NCBI GenBank assembly: GCA_930367215.1
Contig: OV884059.1
Coordinates: forward strand, 66,435,393-66,499,392
Direction: 5' to 3'
From: Pollenia angustigena
Lineage: Eukaryota; Arthropoda; Insecta; Diptera; Polleniidae
DNA: 64,000 bases
A program made the position numbers and the translations under genes. Under the pieces are notes generated by a model. The model saw nothing but the letters and a program-made list of their open reading frames with translations, had not been told where the DNA came from and made no database searches. This document shows, in pieces, positions 35,692 through 45,663 of this stretch; the stretch's first letter is position 1, and each line of letters opens with the position of its first letter.

Positions 35692-36458
35692 GTGTTTACT
35701 GGTCAAACGACTTCTTGATACCGTTACTGCTGCTCCAGCTTTGGAAAATAATCAAAAATTTAAGATTAATTTCAATACTAAAGTTAAAAGATTACTTTTG
35801 ACCTATACCGAGTATTTTTTACCGATACTACTTGGTACTCGGTTGCTAAGTATCGATTACAAAAATACTTGGTACTTATATAAAAGTAACGAATATGTAC
35901 TTGCATTTACTCGTATCGTTTCATCCCTATGTATTACAGTCAGTGTGACCCTTTTAGCATTTTCACTGCTAAATTTAGCATTATTTATTTTGATTTAGCA
36001 GCGAATTTTTCAAATAGCATTTAGCATTATTTTTAGCAATTTTGTAATATTTTTTTAGCATTATTTAGCATTTTTTAATCTTAAAAACTTTTTATATTGC
36101 TATTTCACAATATAACTTATCACTTCTGTCAATCTCTATAATTTTATTTGATCATTTATACGTTTATACAAATGTATAATAATAGCAACTCTGAACTTAG
36201 ATCATATTCTAATGGTATTTTGACCAACACTTTGGAAATTAAGGAAAATTATAAATATTATAGTGTGTTTAATATGTTATTAAATTTACTGAGAAAGCTG
36301 TTGAATAGTCTTTTATGTTTTCAATGATAATTTTTGTTTTTACTTATATTGTATAATGGCTTAAGTTGAATTAAGTGCTTTTTAATATTATTACATATTC
36401 TTATTATATTCTTCAAGATCTATGACGCAGCTAAATTTCAAGTATAAAATGTCATTAC

Positions 36459-37440
36459 CAGGGAAACCAGAAATATGCAATTGCATGTTTTTCCTTGTGA
36501 CACTAATAAAGGCAGAAACAATGTATTTATCCGTTTTAGAGCTTTTTATGAATTTTGGCATCGATTTGTTAGTGCATATTTTACCATTTGCAGCATATTT
36601 TAGTTAAAAGAGCCTTTTTGTAGCATTTTTTAAGGTTTATAGCGCATATTTTGCCTTTTTAATGCATATTTTGATACATATTCAATTTTTTTAGATGCCT
36701 ACAATAGGTTTCGACATCTACATTTAATTTTTACTCTTAAATTGTAAGACAAAGCAGGTTGTCATTAAGAATAAATGTTATGCTATTTGTATCTAGACCA
36801 ATCTTTTAGTATTCCGATTGACTCAGAATCACTTTTCAAAGTGATCTAACGGTGTTCATCCATCCGCCTGCCTGGTTGTCTGTTCATTTTAGCCTTGTGC
36901 GCAGAGTACAAGTTCCAATTTTGTAGTTAATTTGATCAAATATGGACGAAGTCTATGCAAATGGTGAGAATTGGTCTATAATTTCACATCCAAATTAGAC
37001 TCTGTGTCCGCAAGCTATCTAATTAGGATGGTATTTAAATTAAATTCGTGCCAAAAATATTTTACTTCAAATTAAATTATTTTCGAATCGGTTCACATTT
37101 GCTCAAAGCTCCCGTCCTTAACTAGCTTTAAATTCCTTTTAAATGTTAACATTTGTTAACAATTTAGCGACCGTACCTAAAATCCCTTTAAGACAAAAAT
37201 CCATATGGATGTTAATATCCAGATAATATTCGGCGCAAACATCTCTTATATGAATTTTAACCTTTTTTAGGTTTTTTCTTTTAGATTTTGTTATTAAATT
37301 GTTGAATAATGTGTCTTCAAATGAGCAATTTAAATTTTTAGGGCATATATTTAACCTTTTTCAGGGCATATTTTCCAGTTTTAACTGCATATTTAGTGCG
37401 CATAAAATGTGTTTTTAAGAGCATATTTCTGGTTTCCCTG
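36459..37440. mobile_element. hAT element with GCATATTT iterations, TSD GTCATTAC
   Basis: The ends CAGGGAAACCAGAAATATGC and its inverse are flanked by GTCATTAC at 36451-36458 and 37441-37448, an exact 8-bp duplication. 'gcatatttt' is repeated at 36574, 36592, 36640 and 36663, and in the last 120 bp. A dipteran repeat occupies 36780-36960. No coding region. Confidence 0.92.
36780..36960 (-). repeat. Dipteran interspersed repeat, reverse copy
   Basis: 'gattgactcagaatcacttt' (36818) and 'ccatccgcctgcctggttgt' (36861), then 'ccttgtgcgcagagtacaag', are the reverse of the order at 52145-52235 ('ctttgcgcacaaggtttaca', 'agccagccagccggacaaac', 'gactcagaaagtgattctga'). Confidence 0.65.
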
Positions 37441-37673
37441 GTCATTACTAATAAAACTATACGCATTTATAATTCACAATACAACATACAATATTAGACA
37501 AAACCCTTAATATTTATATCCACAGATATGTATGTATATCGTTACCTAAAACGGTAAAAACCCCTATCTAACATTTTGAAAATTTTACAAAAAACTATTT
37601 AAAATGATACATTTATTAATCGCCTTAAACTGGTCATAATTTATTTTTCTTCTACTTTTCTTGTTAAACCTAA

Positions 37674-37938
37674 AGGCCCAACCATAATATGCATAGCTTT
37701 GCTTACACTATTGTCAAAAATTAACAAATAGTCTCTCAAATGTATTTAAAAAACAAAAACAAAATCAAAAAACATTTGATTCCGTACGGAATGTGAGATC
37801 AGTTTCGCACTTTGCTTAAGCAAATGACAGTGTCATAAAACTTAACAAAAATGTTCTTTAAGTTCAATATGGTTTGTCTCATATGACATGTATTTGCACA
37901 TTTGCTTAAGCTAATTTAAGCACATTATGGTTGCGCCT
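37674..37938. mobile_element. Harbinger MITE derived from the 24583-29940 family
   Basis: AGGCCCAACCATAATATGC and the inverse of an AGGCGCAACCATAATGTGC end are flanked by TAA at 37671-37673 and 37939-37941. The right ~130 bp follow, in order and orientation, the inverse of the left end of the Harbinger element (24583-24713): 'ctttgcttaagcaaatgaca', 'aaacttaac', 'gcacatttgcttaag', 'cattatggtt'. So it is an internal-deletion or terminal derivative of the same family. It sits in a repeat (37540-38073) homologous to 22665-22900. Confidence 0.85.
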
Positions 37939-38081
37939 TAACTGTTTTTTTTGACAGTTGACAAAGTTGCATATTTTGCAAACGGTAGGTTAGGGCTTTA
38001 AGCGCTATCATGTAATATTTTGTTTTTTTTTTTTTGTCGAACTACTGAATTTTTTTATATAATAAATCTATGTATGTACAT

Positions 38082-39977
38082 TAGGGTGTCCCAAAAATTT
38101 TTTTTTGTCAGAGGCTCAAGCATAATTTGAAAGCTTATAGGTTCCAGAATTTTTAATTTTTTTTAGACTTTTAGGAAGAGGTTTAGAGGTCGCGCAAATC
38201 AAGTCTTTGTTAAAAATCTGGTATTTCGGCCTCTTTTCAAACTTGACTCATAACTTTGTCAATAACCACGTTCATTTAATTTTTTGATCGAATATTTCTA
38301 AAGAAAATTTAGCAAACTTTATTTCCATATGCAAAAACTTTAAGTTCCGGCAATATTTTTGTGCATTACGATTCCACATATTAAGTTCTTTTGTAATTTT
38401 TTAACAAATTCTGTAAAAAACGGTTTATTACTTTTCAAATTTATGAGAGGTATAAAAACTAGTGACGCGATTTTGAATACCGATAAGTTCTAACCAATTA
38501 AGGAAAACAAAAATGGAATTTTGTCCTACAGTTTCCGAGTTACACTATTTTTATAATTTGTACCTTAAAAATGGTGATACTTTTTTCGTTATAATTATTG
38601 TATATTTCCATTAATTTTTATAGTTACGTTTTAACTGTCATTAACTTCTGACATTTATTGATATAAACCGTAACACTTTCACTTTCTATTTTATGTGTGC
38701 TCCATTATCGCTGGATAATGAAAATTATCTATTCTTTGAAAATATGCATTTTCCGAAACCAGTTGCATTCTTATATAGACAAATCAACAGCTGATGCCTT
38801 GCTTGAATTTAGTTAATTTATTTTAAGAATATATATCAAATATTGGTACCTCTGCCAGTGCCCTCGATACGCTCCTCTCAATGATCTGAGCCTATTAAAG
38901 GAATTGGATAGTTATAAAATTATTAATAAAGCAGTTGCAAAAGCCTCGTTTTAACTTTTCTAGGTCATCAGTGGTACCTTACTCCGAAATTGGCTGCCCC
39001 AGCGTTTTTTGATGAACGTATCGACACCAAAACTTAGCACTTAATGACAAAAAACACTTGCAGATACTCCATGCAGCCATTATGAAGTAGCAAATGTAAC
39101 TTTAACAGAAGAAAACTTAAGAAATAAAGAAATTCAACAGTTCATTTCAGAAGCTAGTCTAACTTTTTTTGAAGCTTGCAATATTTCAATCGATTTTTTA
39201 AAAATATATCCACAGAATTGTAAAGCCAACAAGTCATTTCAAGAGGCAAAGAAAAAAGTTCAACAATTACAAGTAGTAAATGATGTGGCAGAACGAGGTG
39301 TGGCTTTGGCTAATACTTATATTAATGTCACAACTTCTGAAACTGATTACCAGAATTTATTGCAAGGTATAGAACTACATCGCAAGAACCTCAATAAATG
39401 ATTTTTCACAGAGCAAAAGAAAAGTTTTTTTTTTTTTTTTTGTTGATTGGGTAAGATTGGTGAACTGGCAAACAGCTTATAATAACATATACTGGGTATA
39501 AAGAAAAAAACGGGTATAACTCAGGAACGGTAAGAACAAATTTAAAAATTGTTTATTCATATTAATAAGAATTAATTTGTCTTTCAAACTGAATCATTAG
39601 TTTTTTTCGTTTTTATTTAAACTTAAAAAGTTGTAAAGCGTTATTACAAAATTTTTGAAAAAATTACGAAAAATTTTAATAAAGGGTATCTAAATCACCA
39701 AAACTTATAATTTTTTCACACAGGAATGAAGCTTGGATACTTTTCTTTAAAACTGTTTCCTCAGGAGTGAAGAAACTCGTGGTATCAAGCAAGTTATGAG
39801 TAAAGTTAAAAAAAGGCCGAAAACTCCTTTTTTTTATGAAAACTCCATTTGCGCGACCTCTAAACTTATTCCGAAAATTCTTAAAAAAAAAACCAAAAAT
39901 ACTTTACCCTATAAGCTTTTAAATTTTAACTGAGCACCTATGAAAATCAGAAAGAAAAATTTTTTTGGGACACCCTA
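38082..39977 (+). mobile_element. hAT-type element with GGGTGTCCC ends, TSD ATGTACAT
   Basis: TAGGGTGTCCCAAAAATTTT and its inverse are flanked by ATGTACAT at 38074-38081 and 39978-39985. Homology of the ends extends inward through 'gcgcgacctctaaac'-type sequence (38190; 39850). It carries the C-terminal part of a transposase (38955-39401). Its 8-bp TSD and T(A)GGG terminus place it with hAT, although the encoded protein is not a canonical Ac-like one. Confidence 0.85.
38955..39401 (+). pseudogene. C-terminal part of an unclassified hAT-like transposase
   Basis: A short frame at about 38966 reads 'HQWYLTPKLAAPAFFDERID' and ends at TAG. The next frame, 39093-39401 (102 codons, TGA stop), reads smoothly: 'TEENLRNKEIQQFISEAS', 'KKVQQLQVVNDVAERGVALA', 'GIELHRKNLNK'. 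I recognise the 'VVNDVAERGVAL' block as the conserved end of an unnamed transposase-like family recurrent in arthropods. The N-terminal two-thirds are deleted, leaving a frameshift and an internal stop. Confidence 0.65.
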
Positions 39978-40178
39978 ATGTACATATATAACTTTTTTTA
40001 TATAAACTTGCATTTTATTTTAAAGAAATATAATATTTTCATTCATTAAAGTGGTACAATTATTTAAGAAAATTTAGCATTTTTTTTAGCATTTTCAAAT
40101 ATTATTTTTAGCATTTTTAGCATTGTTTTAATCCCCATTTAGCATCCAATTTTTTCTGATTTGTGGTCACACTGATTA

Positions 40179-40285
40179 CAGGGGGCAAATTATGGCAGTC
40201 GTGATCGAAGACTTTTTCGATTCGAAAGCAATTTTATTTTAGTCGATACTGAACGTATCGTAATTATTTTTTTCAGTGTTATGAA
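40179..40285. repeat. Half copy of the 23555-23790 MITE
   Basis: CAGGGGGCAAATTATGGCAG then 'tcgattcgaaagcaatttta' and 'cagtcgatactgaacg'-like text match the left half of 23555-23790 at roughly 90% by eye. The right half is missing. It fills the gap between the hAT TSD and the resumed retrotransposon frame. Confidence 0.75.
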
Positions 40286-40312
40286 CACTCAAATAAAATA
40301 TATACATGGGCA

Positions 40313-41032
40313 TTGGCTAATGGTTTACGTCTCAATCCAAGCAAATCAAAGTGTCTAATAGTATGCAAAAAAGCAGTTCGAATAGATTTTGATATAGACA
40401 TATTGCTTGGGGGTTTAAAAATTGATATTGTGGATTCAGTAAGAAACTTGGGAGTAACATTTAATAAACATCTAACTTGGTCAAATCACATTACTCAAGC
40501 GTGTGGTAGAATATACGGTATGTTGCGTAATTTATATGCCACTCAGTACTGTACGCCTTTGAAAATAAGGATATTACTAGCAGAAACTTATCTCTTGCCT
40601 ACACTTTTATATTCGTCTGAAACTTTTACTGGTTGTAACACAACGGACATAAGAAAACTTACCGTTACGTACAACAACATCATCCGCTATATATTCTCGT
40701 TAAAAAGGTTCGATAATGTATCGCAATATTCCTGTCGTATTTTCAGTATATCTTTTCCAAACTATTTACAATTTTAAAACCTTATTTTTCTTTACAAAAT
40801 TATAATGACAAAGGAGCCTGATTACCTTTACAAACGTTTACGGTTTACAAGATCGTGCAGAGGAAAACGTATACTTCAATTTCGTCTCCGGGACCATGCT
40901 TCTGAATGTCAATTCTTTATATTAACCATACGGCTCTGGAATCAACTTCCAAATATTTTGCAAACCACTAGCAACGCAATAAGGTTTAGAAAATTACTAT
41001 TAAAATATTTTTCGAAATACTTGTTCGTTTAA
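40313..41032 (+). pseudogene. Non-LTR retrotransposon reverse transcriptase, C-terminal fragment
   Basis: The first frame (40313-40777) starts in the thumb-region motif 'NGLRLNPSKSKCLI', continues 'VRNLGVTFNKHLTWSNHI' and 'TYLLPTLLYSSETF', and ends at a stop. The second (40805-41032), shifted, runs 'FTRSCRGKRILQFRLRDHAS' and 'RLWNQLPNILQTTSNAIRF' to 'KYLFV' and TAA. Both are typical of the end of jockey-like ORF2 proteins. With 33120-33337 this is probably one copy, from which the block with the YxDD catalytic motif has been lost. Confidence 0.88.
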
Positions 41033-41033
41033 T

Positions 41034-41948
41034 TCACCTGCATCCCCAATTGTGGCGGATATTGTAATGGAGAAACTACTTGACACCTCTATTGGAAAAT
41101 TAAAATTCAAACCGAAGTTTCTGTCGAAATATGTAGATGATCTTTTTGGAATAGTGAGGGAGAGTGCAATAGAAGAAATTATGACGAGTTTGAACGATTT
41201 TCACCCTAGTATTAAGTTCACTATGGAGGAGGAGTGCAATAAAAAGTTACCATATCTGGACACTATTGTGATATGGAGAAATGGTATACTCAAAATTGAC
41301 TGGTATCAAAAACCAACTGCCTCAAGCCGAATTATTAATTTCTACTCCAAACACCCTAAAAGAATAATCATCAACACGGCAAACAATTTAATAAGAAGGG
41401 TGTTAACCATAAGCGACATAGAGTTCCACAAAAACAACTATAAGAAGATCAGAAAAATACTTAGCGACAACAATTTTCCGACAAATCTAATTAATAAATT
41501 ACTTTTCGATTATGACAAATACAAAACAAAGAATCTGGTTGATGAACAACAACCAAAAATATATAAATCCCTAATATTTGTCCCAATATTATCTGAGAGA
41601 TTTGAAAAATCTAAATTATTTAATAATGAAACGTACGCAATGGCCCATAAATCGAGTAACACATTGGCAAAACTATACAGTAAAACCAAAGATAAAATAC
41701 ATAAATTAGATAAATCTAACGTAATTTATAAAATACCATGCAATGGAAACGAATTTGGAATATGTGACAAGGTTTATATAGGTACCACAAAAAACAAACT
41801 AAAAACTAGAATTTCAGCACACAAATCAGATTTAAAACTACGAAATGAAATTCCAACACAAAAAGCCGCACTGTTAACCCACTGTGCACAAACAAAGCAC
41901 TCTCCTGATTTTGACAATGTACAAACATTTTTAAATTTAAATAATTAG
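41034..41948 (+). pseudogene. Penelope-like element, 5'-truncated RT plus GIY-YIG nuclease
   Basis: It is continuously open for 298 codons. It begins mid-RT ('SPIVADIVMEKLLD'), has the catalytic 'YVDDLFGI' (about residues 27-34), then 'CNKKLPYLDTIVI' and 'WYQKPTASSRIINFYSKHP'. A linker is followed by the GIY-YIG endonuclease 'NVIYKIPC' and 'KVYIGTTKNKLKTRISAHKS' (~223-258). This RT-nuclease order is diagnostic of Penelope-like elements. The fingers of RT and all upstream sequence are missing. The C-terminus departs from the 62041-62412 copy after 'DNVQ', so the 3' part is lost too. It starts two bases after the stop of the upstream non-LTR fragment. Confidence 0.93.
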
Positions 41949-42025
41949 TAATAAAAACCAGGACCTCGAGCTCAAAGGGAAAAAAAAGTTCTTTTATTTA
42001 ATAATGTAATTATTTTATTTGATTA

Positions 42026-42605
42026 CACAGTGAGACAAAAAAAATTAAGTGAAAATACCTGGGATCTTATATCATTTTTCTGGTAGGTACTGTCGAGTAC
42101 TACAACAGTCTGTTTTTGGAATTTTCAAAACACCCCCAAAATCTTGAGTTACGGGTAAAAAACCGGTTTTTCATACCCGTATGCACTTATTATCCTGTAA
42201 CTTAGTTGAATACCAACCGATTTCAAATTTTTTGGCAGACCTAGAAAGAAGAAGCTTAGACCTTTCGAACGGTATATATACTCTTTAAGTAAATTTCAGA
42301 TACATGTATGTATTTTTACACCAAATGTATTTTTTTACGGTTTTTTCCCCATTTTTCTATTTTCGGGACGTTTTTACACAAAATTTTTGTATAGGAACCG
42401 TGCTATTTATGGTTTTATTTAAAAAACATAATTGATTAAAAATAAAACGAGGGTTTGTGTTTAAAAATCGGTTGAAAATTTACTGATTTATTCAACTTTA
42501 AAAAAAACACATTTTTTACAAAAAAATAATTTCTTACGATTCCGATCAAAAATGTTTGCTTGACCTTTTTCTTTTTAAATTAACGTCTTCAGTATCTCGT
42601 TTAAG
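42026..42605. repeat. Left 580-bp terminal inverted repeat
   Basis: This is inverted relative to 45081-45660. It contains the gene's 3' untranslated region and its last 19 codons plus stop (42546-42605). Marked internal words are 'gtactgtcgagtactac', 'ttacgggtaaaaaaccggtt' and 'gaaagaagaagctt'. Homology with the right copy stops at 'cagtatctcgtttaag'. Confidence 0.95.
42487..42492 (-). terminator. Probable poly(A) signal of the transposase-like gene
   Basis: AATAAA on the minus strand lies 54 bases after the stop codon, within the TIR. A matching copy is therefore present in the right TIR, pointing the other way. Confidence 0.5.
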
Positions 42606-44309
42606 CGACCAGCAATACTCCGAAAGCATTTTTATTTTATTTTTTCCTTCAAAACGTTTTTCCATTGCAATTATTTCCTGGTGAAAATGTTCGCCTTGTT
42701 CATCGCTAAACTGGCCTAGGTTGTCTGGAAAAAAATCCAAATGCGAGTGCAGAAAATGAATTTTTATAGACATGTTGCAGCCCATTTCACCATAAGCTTT
42801 TAAAAATTCATTAACGACCATGACATAGTCGTCGCTTCTGTGACTCCCAAGAAAATTATCACAAAGCACAACAAAACTGTTCCACGCACGTTTTTCAACG
42901 GAACTCAACATTTTTAAAAAGGTCTCATCTCTCATAACTTTACGAATTTGAGGTCCAATGAAAATACCTAAAATTAATCAGAAGAGATAAAAATGTTTAA
43001 ACTGAATGCTATTTCGAAGTAAATACACAAATACCTCCTTTTATTTTGGCTTCACTTAATCTCGGGAATATCGCTTTAAGATGCTTAAAAGCTTCGCCGT
43101 TAATATCAAGCTTTTTTACAAATTGTTTCATGTATCCTAATTTTAAATGCAATGGTGGAAGAATAACATTCTCAGCTTTAACTAATGGTATGTTTAGAAC
43201 GTTTTTTCTACCAATTTGCTGCGACTCACGAGATGGCCATACTTTGCAATCATAGTGATTTTTTGCACGACTGTCCCATTCACAAAGAAAACACGGATAT
43301 TTTGTGTAACCACCTTGCATGCCAAATAAAATTGTCAATACTTTTAAATCAGCTATGATTTTCCATTTATGCGTAGCATAGCTGACGAACAGGAGTATTT
43401 TTTGCATGACTTCGTAAGTTTCTTTTGTGGAAGTCGCATAGAAAATTGGAACTGATGGCAACCGATTTTCGTTATGTAATAACACTGCTTTCAAACCTAA
43501 ATATGAGATTACAGATTATAGATAATCCACTATCTTGAAAATTACTTACTTTTACATGATCCATCAATGAAAAGTCGCCACTCGTCTGCATTATAATTGT
43601 AATTTAGTGCAGAAAATAACTTTGGAATATCACTGCAATACGTAAGATTACTGTCATTTTTATCAGTTTCAAAGCTTTCTTCAAATAACAAAGTCCTCTC
43701 TCTTTTTCTACAATATGTAATACGAAAGTCTGCTTTCACCAAATTTCGCTGTTTTAATCGCGATCCGAGAATTTCAGACTGTCGTTTTGACAATTTTAAG
43801 TCCCGTACGAGATCGATAAAATCTGCGTTAGAAATAAATTTCGGTTCCATTGCCGAAGACTTGAATGGAAGGTAATCTTCTTCCTCCATATATTTTTTAT
43901 CATCAGCAGCAGATTTGCTTGTTGTTGGAAGTTCATCATTTGATATTATGGGTTTTGTTACAGTAACAACATTTGCGTACTTAATGTTTTTTCGCGTTTT
44001 AAAACTATGGCCTGAAATATTCGTTTGGCAAAAATAGCAATCAGCGGACTTGTGATATACCTGATGATGCCAAGTCATAGGCGCAGCAAAGGGCAAAGAC
44101 ACTGACGGTTGAACTTTAAATTTTTTTAAGGTTGTACAACAATTTATGCAAATGAACTCTGGCTCATACCAGCAACTGGTTTTATAGGATCGATTGAAGA
44201 CTTCGTTGTAAACTTCTACCACTGCAATATTATTTTTAAAATTTCTCATATGACCAATATCCGCAAATAAGCCACAGATATAGCAAAATTTGTTACGTTT
44301 ATCACACAT
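42546..44309 (-). CDS. Candidate transposase of an unclassified family (547 aa, 3 exons)
   Basis: The exons are 43550-44309, 43035-43496 and 42546-42967. The introns are 53 and 67 bp with GTAAGT...TTTAG and GTATTT...TTTTAG borders, and the joined frame has no stop. The start is the first ATG (AAAAAATG context). Residues 1-94 are cysteine-rich (C9xxC12, C54xxC57, C91xxC94), probably a zinc-binding DNA-recognition domain. Residues ~245-330 hold 'LFIDGSCKSLKAVLLHN' (D249), 'IIADLKVL' (D303), 'GMQGGYTKYPCFLCEWDSR' (C322xxC325). Residues 471-505 hold 'GCNMSIKIHFLHSHLDFFP' then 'LGQFSDEQGEHFHQE' (E497/E500). The tail is basic ('NLKRKRSSKHF'). I recognise these core motifs as an unnamed family common in invertebrate genomes. 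A DDE-type fold (D249, D303, E497 or E500) is my inference. Its place as the only gene between long TIRs supports a transposase role. Confidence 0.85.
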
Positions 44310-45080
44310 TTTTTAATTTAAATTTTACACGATTTATTAAATTGCAAAATTTTTAATGTACACAGTTGGAAAATAATAAAGAAGTTATAAATAAAGGGTC
44401 ACGTTAAATCTCTGACATTTTGACAAAAAATCCTAAGTCGAGATAATATAGCAAAAAAGTAAAAAAAAAAAATCGGTGAAAAAATAATTTTTATCAAATA
44501 ATAAAATAAACCAAAATTAAAGAAAAACATCTTTTTTAATACAAAATTTTAAAAACGTAAACAAAAATGTTTTTCTAATGAAAATTCTTATGATTAACAT
44601 AATTTTTTTCAATTTTTTAAATTTGACTTAAGGTATTTTGTCAAAATGCCACAGAAATAAAAAAACAGTACTTTTACATGAGTTGAGCTCTTGTTGCTCA
44701 GTTTTGTTTTTACTTTAAATTTTACAAGGTTAGTCTGCAAAGTTTCCGATCTCAGCGCTCGTTTATAAAAGCTAGTAAATGTAGTTTTGCATCTTTTACA
44801 ATTACTCACCAAGGTTTCTTCTATTTTGGACGGGCAGTTTTAGTTGATTAAATCGATGAGAGTGTTTTCGTGTAAATGAAAAAACTGAGTAGATAGGATT
44901 TTTTTTAAGGCAGTACGCCTACGCAAGGAGATTATATAGAAAAATAAAAAAATAAGGCTAAATTTCTTATTTCATTGTTAGACCGGAAATTTTTCAGACC
45001 ACCCTCGTATTTAGAATAACAGTGATTTGTAACGTGTGACTCGCAGTCTGCAAACATAGTTTTAATTATTTTAATAATTA

Positions 45081-45660
45081 CTTAAAAGAGATACTGAAGA
45101 CGTTAATTTAAAAAGAAAAAGGTCAAGCAAACATTTTTGATCGGAATCGTAAGAAATTATTTTTTTGTAAAAAATGTGTTTTTTTTAAAGTTGAATAAAT
45201 CAGTAAATTTTCAACCGATTTTTAAACACAAACCCTCGTTTTATTTTTAATCAATTATGTTTTTTAAATAAAACCATAAATAGCACGGTTCCTATACAAA
45301 AATTTTGTGTAAAAACGTCCCGAAAATAGAAAAATGGGGAAAAAACCGTAAAAAAATACATTTGGTGTAAAAATACATACATGTATCTGAAATTTACTTA
45401 AAGAGTATATATACCGTTCGAAAGGTCTAAGCTTCTTCTTTCTAGGTCTGCCAAAAAATTTGAAATCGGTTGGTATTCAACTAAGTTACAGGATAATAAG
45501 TGCATACGGGTATGAAAAACCGGTTTTTTACCCGTAACTCAAGATTTTGGGGGTGTTTTGAAAATTCCAAAAACAGACTGTTGTAGTACTCGACAGTACC
45601 TACCAGAAAAATGATATAAGATCCCAGGTATTTTCAGTTCATTTTTTTTGTCTCACTGTG
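45081..45660. repeat. Right 580-bp terminal inverted repeat
   Basis: This is the inverse of 42026-42605. It carries an extra copy of the last 19 codons of the gene (45081-45140), pointing toward the element's right end. Between it and the gene's ATG (44310-45080) lie about 770 AT-rich bases that should hold the promoter. I cannot identify a TATA box with confidence. Confidence 0.95.
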
Positions 45661-45663
45661 TTA

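Larger units (their letters stand above)
33338..35929. mobile_element. hAT element (non-autonomous), 8-bp TSD TGTATTAC
   Basis: The ends TAGGGATGAAACGATAC and its inverse are flanked by TGTATTAC at 33330-33337 and 35930-35937. The core 'aagtatcgatac' is iterated near both ends. The interior holds a fragment of an unrelated transposase (34040-34425) and another hAT-like element (34426-35691). No hAT transposase of its own is seen. Confidence 0.92.
35941..40174. mobile_element. hAT-like element with TTTAGCATTTTT ends, 8-bp TSD
   Basis: The ends are CAGTGTGACC at 35941-35950 and inverse GGTCACACTG at 40165-40174, flanked by ATTACAGT (35933-35940) and ATTACAGG (40175-40182), 7 of 8 identical. 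The word TTTAGCAT(T) is iterated at both ends (35955-36075; 40073-40145). It carries three further insertions (36459-37440, 37674-37938, 38082-39977), leaving about 1.1 kb of its own sequence without a transposase. Its left TSD overlaps the right TSD of the preceding hAT. Confidence 0.82.
42026..45660 (-). mobile_element. Complete-looking DNA transposon with 580-bp near-identical TIRs
   Basis: Both ends begin CACAGTGAGACAAAAAAAA. The flanking TTA is duplicated (42023-42025, 45661-45663). The terminal inverted repeats are 42026-42605 and 45081-45660; reading one against the other I find about two differences near the outer end and one near the inner end, over 99% identity. One minus-strand gene (42546-44309) fills most of the interior. 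Its coding region is uninterrupted and the ends have barely diverged, so insertion looks recent. The 3-bp TTA duplication recalls PIF/Harbinger and the CAC end recalls CACTA elements, but the protein is neither. Confidence 0.92.

Noticed and set aside
43046..43255. 69-codon plus-strand frame
   Set aside because: It is antisense to exon 2 of the unclassified transposase gene.
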